DNA of 64,000 nt, taken from Roseomonas sp. (GTDB taxonomy: Bacteria > Pseudomonadota > Alphaproteobacteria > Acetobacterales > Acetobacteraceae). The notes below the pieces were generated by a model. That model was not told the DNA's origin. It was given only the letters and a program-made list of their open reading frames with translations, and searched no databases. Positions 59,252-64,000 of the stretch are shown piece after piece. Positions within the stretch are counted from its first letter, which is position 1. Each line of letters begins with the position of its first letter. Both the position numbers and the translations under genes were made by a program. The stretch is from NCBI GenBank assembly GCA_031180725.1, contig JAPSLO010000007.1, forward strand, positions 303,033 through 367,032. The letters are read 5' to 3'.

Positions 59252-59690
59252 TTACGGCCCGAACAGCAGGTCCGGCACGAAGAGCACGGCTTCCGGGATC
59301 AGGATCAGCAGGAGCGTCACCGCCGAGACCGTCAGGAAGAGCGGCACGGAGTCACGCGTGTACTCGCCGAGCGGCACGCACAGGATGGAGCACACCGCAT
59401 ACATCACCGCGCCCACCGGCGGGGTGAAGTTGCCGATCGTCGCCGCGACGAGGAAGACGATGCCGAAATGCACCGGGTCGCCGCCGAGCTCCCGCACCAG
59501 CGGCAGGAAAATCGGCGTCAGCATGATGATTAGCACGGTCGCATCCACGAAGAAGCCGGCGGCGAGCACGAAGACCGCGATCAGCGCCATCACCACGCGC
59601 ACGTCGTCCGTCAGCCCCGTCAGCACCTGCGAGACGGCATCCGGCACCTGGTTGTAGTCGATGCCGTCGCGGGCGCGACCTGCCCGGCTC
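59252..59690 (-). pseudogene. TRAP transporter large permease (DctM-like), C-terminal fragment
   Basis: From about residue I-D-Y-N-Q-V-P the sequence matches the last third of DctM: hydrophobic helices with F-V-D-A-T-V-L-I-I-M-L-T-P-I-F-L-P and the conserved T-P-P-V-G-A-V-M-Y loop. Upstream of about 59690 the similarity stops and the frame becomes basic nonsense. About two thirds of the gene, and any DctPQ partner, are missing, so it is a remnant. Confidence 0.75.
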
Positions 59691-59890
59691 CTGGCACACG
59701 TCGGGCCGCCACCGCTGACCTCCGTCAGGCCAAATGACAATGAGCGCGGCGATGAAGTCGCGCCGCGCTTCTGGTGCCGTGATGGACACAGCGCCGGGCT
59801 GCTGGCGGTGCATTGACGCGCGGTCATTCTTGCTGTCCAGAGTCAGACCCGCCGCACCGAGAACTGGTCGGGCGGGGGGTTCAGGAACGG

Positions 59891-59974
59891 CTACAGCCGC
59901 GACAGAATGAACGTGACCGCCGCAGCCAGCGCCAACGTCCCGGCCACTGTCGAGGCAACAACTGCGGCGCTCAT
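59891..59974 (-). CDS. Possible 27-residue membrane peptide
   Basis: ATG 59974 to a TAG at 59891 codes a 27-residue peptide consisting of one hydrophobic helix (A-G-T-L-A-L-A-A-A-V-T-F-I-L) with a terminal R-L. It lies just after the stop of a hypothetical gene. No ribosome site is clear; weak support. Confidence 0.25.
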   Translation of the reverse strand: MSAAVVASTVAGTLALAAAVTFILSRL

Positions 59975-60000
59975 CCTGGCAAATTGCCGTCGCTGGACAC

Positions 60001-60444
60001 TTAACGGTCCTCTACCTCCCTGCGGAACGCCTCCATGTCCAGCGTCAGCTTCTCCGGTTGCACAGGTCCACTGGCAAAGGTGGCGCACGGCATGGGCGCC
60101 GGGCTTCCGCTACCGGGCTGGGCTGTTCTATCGCCAGTTAACGCCGCTGGCTTCCTGTCCGGCAGGGTTGGCGCCGCTTCATGGGTCAGCATCGGCCGCC
60201 GTGAAGAGGCTGATGCCTCCATGTGCTTTTCAACAGCGCGCCGCGTCTCTTCCTTGGCAATCATGTTGAACGCCTCAGCGATGATGTAGCGCTCGATTGG
60301 ATGCGCATCCCAGTGGCCGGCTGCCGTCTTGACGCGCAGCGTGGAGGAGCCACCTACGCCCACATCGACCTCAATGCCCGACGGTCCGTGCGTTATCGTC
60401 AGATGAGCCGGATCATAGGCCCACAGCCCGCGCTCCGCCCGCAT
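60001..60444 (-). CDS. Hypothetical protein
   Basis: A 147-residue protein from ATG 60444. The first half looks folded and beta-rich (L-T-I-T-H-G-P-S-G-I-E-V-D-V-G-V-G), with a helix around I-I-A-E-A-F-N-M-I-A-K-E-E-T-R-R; the second half is Pro/Ser/Ala-rich and probably unfolded. No family recognised. It lies between two truncated transporter genes, so it belongs to rearranged DNA. Confidence 0.5.
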   Translation of the reverse strand: MRAERGLWAYDPAHLTITHGPSGIEVDVGVGGSSTLRVKTAAGHWDAHPIERYIIAEAFNMIAKEETRRAVEKHMEASASSRRPMLTHEAAPTLPDRKPAALTGDRTAQPGSGSPAPMPCATFASGPVQPEKLTLDMEAFRREVEDR

Positions 60445-60489
60445 GCTCCGGGCGATGCGATGGACCAACGGGAACAGGCGCCGATGGAA

Positions 60490-60999
60490 GGGTCGGGCAG
60501 CGCGGTCGGCATCCCCGCCGGCCTCGCCGTCCTGGAGTGGGCGCCGGACACCCATGTCAGGGCGGGCGTCGGTGTGCTGCTGATCCTGTTCAGCTCCTAC
60601 AACCTGCTCCGGCCCAGGTTGCCCGAAGCGCGGCGGGCCGGTGCGGTAGGCGACGCCGGGGTCGGCGTGCTCAACGGCCTGCTCGCCGGCGCGACGGGGC
60701 TCGGCGGCATCCTGCCGACGATCTGGTGTGGGCTGCGCAGCTGGGCCCGCGACGAGCAGCGCGCTGTCTTCCAGCCGACCGCGGCCGCGACATTCCTGAT
60801 GACCCTGGCCGCCCTTGGCGGGGTGGGGTTCGTCACGCCTGACACCGTCCGTCTCTTCCTGATCGGCCTGCCCGCGCTTGTCCTGGGCATGCTCCTCGGC
60901 TGGGCGCTCCATGGCAGGCTGGACGAGCTGACCTTCCGTCGGGTTGTCCTCATGCTGCTCCTCGTCTCGGGGATCTCACTCGTCGTGACGGGGCGGTGA
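60490..60999 (+). pseudogene. TauE/SafE-family permease, N-terminal part missing
   Basis: From about G-S-A-V-G-I-P-A-G-L-A-V the frame follows the second half of TauE/SafE permeases: V-R-A-G-V-G-V-L-L-I-L-F-S-S-Y-N-L-L-R-P, then the second repeat N-G-L-L-A-G-A-T-G-L-G-G and four helices to the end. The first about 110 residues, with the first repeat, are absent and are replaced by unrelated sequence. The 3' end overlaps the convergent LysR gene by 50 bases. Confidence 0.72.
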
Positions 61000-61912
61000 C
61001 CGTATCGCCAGGGCCCTCTTTCATACGGCGTACGTCTTCGGCTGCCTCGGCCAGGAGCCAGGCTCGGAATGCCGCGACCTTCGGTATGTCCGACGTCGCG
61101 TTCGGGCAGACGACCCAATAGGTGTTGGCCATTCGCAAGGAGACATCGACCGGCCTCACCAGACGGCCGTGGACGAGATCCCAGGCCGCGAGGGTCGTGC
61201 GGGCAAGGGCGATGCCCTGACCGTCCACGGCGGCATCGATCAGCATGCTCGCCCGGTTCAGCACCGGACCGCGGGGAATGGGTGCGCGGATGTCGGCGGC
61301 CTCGAACCACCGCGCCCAGGTCTTCGCATCGTCGAGGCGCAAAAGCGGGAACTTCAGGAGGTCGGATGCCATCATCCGACTCGGCCCGGCGAAGAGCCGA
61401 GGACTGCAGACAGGGAACAGCCGTTCGGAGCAGAGGCGCACGACGTGGAGCCCGGGCCAGTTGCCATCCCCGTGGCGGACCGCGAGATCAACGTCCTCCC
61501 GCGCGAAGTCGACGTGATGGGCGGTCGCCGATATCCGGAGGTCGATCTCCGGATAGCTGTCAGCGAAACGCCCGAGCCTGTTGACAAGCCACTTCGCCGC
61601 GAAGTCCGGCGACGTGCTGACCGTCAGGATGCCCGAGCTCTGACGCTGCACGAGCCGGACAGTACCGAATGCGATCCGATCCAGCGCATCGCGCACCACG
61701 CCAAGATACTCGCGGCCGGGTTCCGTGAGCACGAGCCGCTGGCGCTCGCGATGGAATAGCCGGACGCCGAGCGTCTCTTCCAGTGCCTTCACATGCTGGC
61801 TGACCGCTCCCGGCGTCACGCAGAGTTCTTCCGCCGCTCGCGTAAAGCTCTCGCTCCGCGCGGCGGCCTCGAAAGCCTTAACGGCGTTCAGCGGTGGCAG
61901 GCGACGCAGCAT
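60950..61912 (-). CDS. LysR-family regulator, GcvA-like
   Basis: A 320-residue regulator beginning R-R-L-P-P-L-N-A-V-K-A-F-E-A-A-A-R, the typical start of the GcvA subgroup, with helix-turn-helix V-T-P-G-A-V-S-Q-H-V-K-A-L-E and a full ligand domain. ATG 61912 is used. Its 3' end overlaps the truncated TauE gene, and the region upstream (about 330 bases) should contain its promoter. The target is unknown. Confidence 0.88.
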   Translation of the reverse strand: MLRRLPPLNAVKAFEAAARSESFTRAAEELCVTPGAVSQHVKALEETLGVRLFHRERQRLVLTEPGREYLGVVRDALDRIAFGTVRLVQRQSSGILTVSTSPDFAAKWLVNRLGRFADSYPEIDLRISATAHHVDFAREDVDLAVRHGDGNWPGLHVVRLCSERLFPVCSPRLFAGPSRMMASDLLKFPLLRLDDAKTWARWFEAADIRAPIPRGPVLNRASMLIDAAVDGQGIALARTTLAAWDLVHGRLVRPVDVSLRMANTYWVVCPNATSDIPKVAAFRAWLLAEAAEDVRRMKEGPGDTVTAPSRRVRSPRRGAA

Positions 61913-62245
61913 GCGCGACGTCCACAAGGAAAACTCACAAACATCTAAGGCCGTCGCACGTGGCGAACAAGCAACCCTTCAGCGGCAAGGCGGAACGACG
62001 GCCCCCCGGAGCACTACATGCGTGCCCTGCGGCGAGCGGCAGGCTGCTTCACGAGAGCTACTTTGGGGCCGGAGTGCCGCGGCCATCTCTGCCTCCTTCT
62101 AGTCGCGGGAACTGCATGGCAGCCCGCCGCTCACGTCCGACTGCTTTTAGATTTTCTATGGCAAGCCGCAGAAACGATGCGTTGCGGACCGATTTGGCGC
62201 GCCGGCTAATGCTGCGGCTTCAGCGTTCGCCCGCAGGGTGCGTCA
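61913..62245. promoter_or_regulatory. Divergent intergenic region
   Basis: About 330 bases between the LysR gene and an exported hydrolase, divergently transcribed. Promoters for both, and a LysR operator, are expected. No convincing gene, repeat or riboswitch was seen. Confidence 0.4.
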
Positions 62246-63091
62246 ATGACACGTCGCCGGTTGCCACTCCTCTATGCGATTGCCGTCCGAATCGCCCTAG
62301 CTCTTTTCATCGCGGCATCGGGCGCAATGGCCGGACCGCCCGAGGCCTTTCATGGCCCAGCTGCTATGACGGGGCTGCTCTACCCTCCACCGGTCGGCGT
62401 CCATCCATTGGCAGCTGTGCTGATCGTCCACGATGCGCTCGGGCTCGATCAGCGCAGTCATCACTACATCACCCAACTGAACGCAGCCGGTCTCCTGGTC
62501 CTTGAGGTTGAGCTCCGCGCCAATCCGCTCGACGGCTTAGCAGAGCCGCTCCCTGAGGAGACCGAGGCCGCCGCACTGGTGGCGGAAGCAGCGGCCGCGC
62601 TCGGCGGTGATCCCCGCGTGGACCCGACTCGGATCGGTGCACTCGGGTTCGGCATCGGTGCCCGCGCAGTGGCACTCACGCCGCCCGCAGAAGACGGGCG
62701 CCTGGCCTTCGCCGCGCGTCTCCTGCTCTACCCGGGTTGTGCGAGCCTCAACAACTTGGTCCGCGCTTCGCCACATGGGGCGGCGACCGTTCATTCACCA
62801 ATCCTGATTCTGCACGGAGAGGACGACTTCGCGAACACGGACGCAGAGTGCGACGAACTGGGTGCGGTCCTCGGCTCGGAGGCGTCGGCACGGCGCATCT
62901 CCTATCCTGGGGCGACCTACGCTTGGGACCTCCCACAGACGGCGGGGAGCGCATATGCCGCACAGCCATGGCCGGGCCGCGAGGGCGCGATACCGGTGCA
63001 ATCATGGCCCGAGCTGACCGAACTCACAGCCGCAAAGGCGGCTGCGTTCCTCGCCGACGCGCTTCACAACGTGGTCGCCCGCCTCGACTGA
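62246..63091 (+). CDS. Dienelactone hydrolase-like alpha/beta protein, secreted, without nucleophile
   Basis: A 281-residue protein with a signal peptide (V-R-I-A-L-A-L-F-I-A-A-S-G-A-M-A). The alpha/beta hydrolase order is clear: A-V-L-I-V-H-D-A-L-G-L near the oxyanion loop, I-G-A-L-G-F-G-I-G-A-R at the nucleophile elbow, and S-P-I-L-I-L-H-G-E-D-D-F with the acid residue. The elbow normally reads G-x-S/C-x-G; here G-F-G-I-G has no Ser or Cys, so it is probably not a normal esterase. It may be a binding protein or a dead paralogue. Confidence 0.72.
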   Translation: MTRRRLPLLYAIAVRIALALFIAASGAMAGPPEAFHGPAAMTGLLYPPPVGVHPLAAVLIVHDALGLDQRSHHYITQLNAAGLLVLEVELRANPLDGLAEPLPEETEAAALVAEAAAALGGDPRVDPTRIGALGFGIGARAVALTPPAEDGRLAFAARLLLYPGCASLNNLVRASPHGAATVHSPILILHGEDDFANTDAECDELGAVLGSEASARRISYPGATYAWDLPQTAGSAYAAQPWPGREGAIPVQSWPELTELTAAKAAAFLADALHNVVARLD

Positions 63092-63572
63092 TCGGCCGCG
63101 ATCGAAGGGCGTGCATCACAGGCGGTACGCGTCGGCGGGATCGGTGCCGCGCTGCGCATGGGCACTGCGCCGACCCGTCCCACGGCGGCGCGGGCCGCCG
63201 AGGCCGCATCGCCAAGGACCACCATCCGGCGCTATGGATGGCATAACCACGGATTGCGCCGTCGGCTTAGTACAACGCTGTACGGCCCGTCGATACGAAT
63301 CCTAGATCTGCATCCGCCCTTCTCGGTCGGTTAGGGCGGCGTATGCTTCGCCCACTTTCAGGAAGTCGGCCGCACCCGGCAGATGGAAGACATGGGCGCA
63401 GAGCCGCCAGTCTCGGCCATTGGCCAGCGATGTCTGAATAACCGCCAACACCGGACATCCCGGCTACAGGCACGAAGGTCGCGTTGTTGTCGGACCCGGC
63501 GCTTCCCATGGACGAACCGGCGTCCGAGGTCGGCCAGCCCATATCTGCGGGGCCATTCGGTTGCAGCCGCCA
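63092..63572. other. Intergenic region with a possible gene remnant
   Basis: About 480 bases. A minus-strand frame ending at a TAG at about 63303 reads N-G-R-D-W-R-L-C-A-H-V-F-H-L-P-G-A and Y-A-A-L-T-D-R-E-G-R, which looks like the end of a real protein but lacks a start and a known family. The rest shows nothing that I can support. Confidence 0.3.
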
Positions 63573-64000
63573 TGGATTTCAGATGCCGGCGCGCTGGGAG
63601 CTCTCGCCGAGGCGGAACGCTCAGCCGTTCCACCACCCGATCCGGGCGCCGTCGCCGCTCAGCTCCGGCAGGCATTCCCCTGGATGGAACGGGCGGTCGC
63701 CGCCGTGGCGCGGGAGCTCGGCCTCACCTCGCTCGGCCTCACCTCTCGGCACCGCCGGGGTCTGCCGTGTCCCGCCGTTGCTGCTGGTTGGCCCACCCGG
63801 TGCAGGCAAGTCGTCGTTCGCCCGCACTGTCGCCGAGGCTTGCGGCCTGCCGCTGCACAGCCTTGCGGCGCCGGATACCTCGGCGGCAACGCACCTCGCT
63901 GGTCTCGGCCGGGGCTGGCGCTCGGCGCGGCCCTGCGCGCCGTTGCGTGCGATCCTGGAGAGCGGGGTGCGAAATCCCATGCTCTGCATCGACGATGTCG
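63573..64000 (+). pseudogene. AAA-family ATPase, frameshifted and cut by the window end
   Basis: Two frames together give an ATPase N-terminal half: first Q-L-R-Q-A-F-P-W-M-E-R-A-V and E-L-G-L-T-S, then, after about 63745, P-P-L-L-L-V-G-P-P-G-A-G-K-S-S (Walker A) and P-M-L-C-I-D-D-V (Walker B) up to the end. A 15-base direct repeat (63716-63730 and 63731-63745) sits at the frame change, so slippage or an assembly error is possible. The Walker A pattern resembles Lon-like AAA proteins. The C-terminal part lies outside the window. Confidence 0.65.

Overview
The window looks like a chromosomal contig from a GC-rich alphaproteobacterium, most likely an Acetobacteraceae member of the Roseomonas type. 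This is inferred from the very high GC content, the HWE-type histidine kinases, two TctC/Bug-type tricarboxylate binding proteins, a D-erythronate dehydrogenase-like gene and several RTX proteins. No rRNA or marker gene is present to prove the genus.

Layout. 1-16.9 kb is an ordinary core block: the end of a sensor kinase; a minus-strand run of two leucyl aminopeptidases and holC; cysQ and the Sua5/TsaC-type threonylcarbamoyl-AMP synthase on the plus strand; then panE, a zinc-finger protein, polA and an MFS carrier on the minus strand. It is followed by a small RTX protein, a decayed glycosyltransferase, a WD40-cytochrome c fusion, a creatininase-family amidohydrolase and a serralysin-type metalloprotease. 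At 16.8 kb there is tRNA-Gln(UUG), followed at once by a tyrosine integrase gene that is broken twice. This marks the left edge of a genomic island.

18.9-28.1 kb is accessory DNA: mostly short unrecognised genes, an orphan response regulator, a dual-specificity-like phosphatase, a truncated and frameshifted DUF4297 nuclease and a nest of IS3-family insertion sequences. Next comes an 8.6-kb gene for a 2869-residue RTX repeat protein, then an unknown gene, IS66 and IS5 remnants, and a receiver protein divergent from a PAS/GAF HWE kinase. 42.7-46.3 kb carries a DHA2 exporter with a divergent LysR regulator and a Bug binding protein. 46.5-50.6 kb holds a broken lipoprotein and trypsin pair that collides with a C-terminally truncated aconitase.

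51.2-54.8 kb is a compact sulfur-oxidation cluster (YeeE-type transporter, cytochrome c, flavocytochrome c sulfide dehydrogenase flavoprotein, SoxY, SoxZ) with overlapping stops and starts. It runs on to a Bug receptor, a D-erythronate dehydrogenase-like enzyme, a membrane protein, an endonuclease/exonuclease/phosphatase protein and a radical SAM protein. 59.2-64 kb contains truncated DctM and TauE genes, a GcvA-like regulator, an esterase-like protein without its nucleophile and a frameshifted AAA ATPase cut by the window end.

An unusual number of genes (integrase, DUF4297 nuclease, IS orfA, lipoprotein, trypsin, AAA ATPase) are interrupted by single frameshifts. Some may be true decay in island DNA and some may be sequencing indels; read-level data would be needed to tell.
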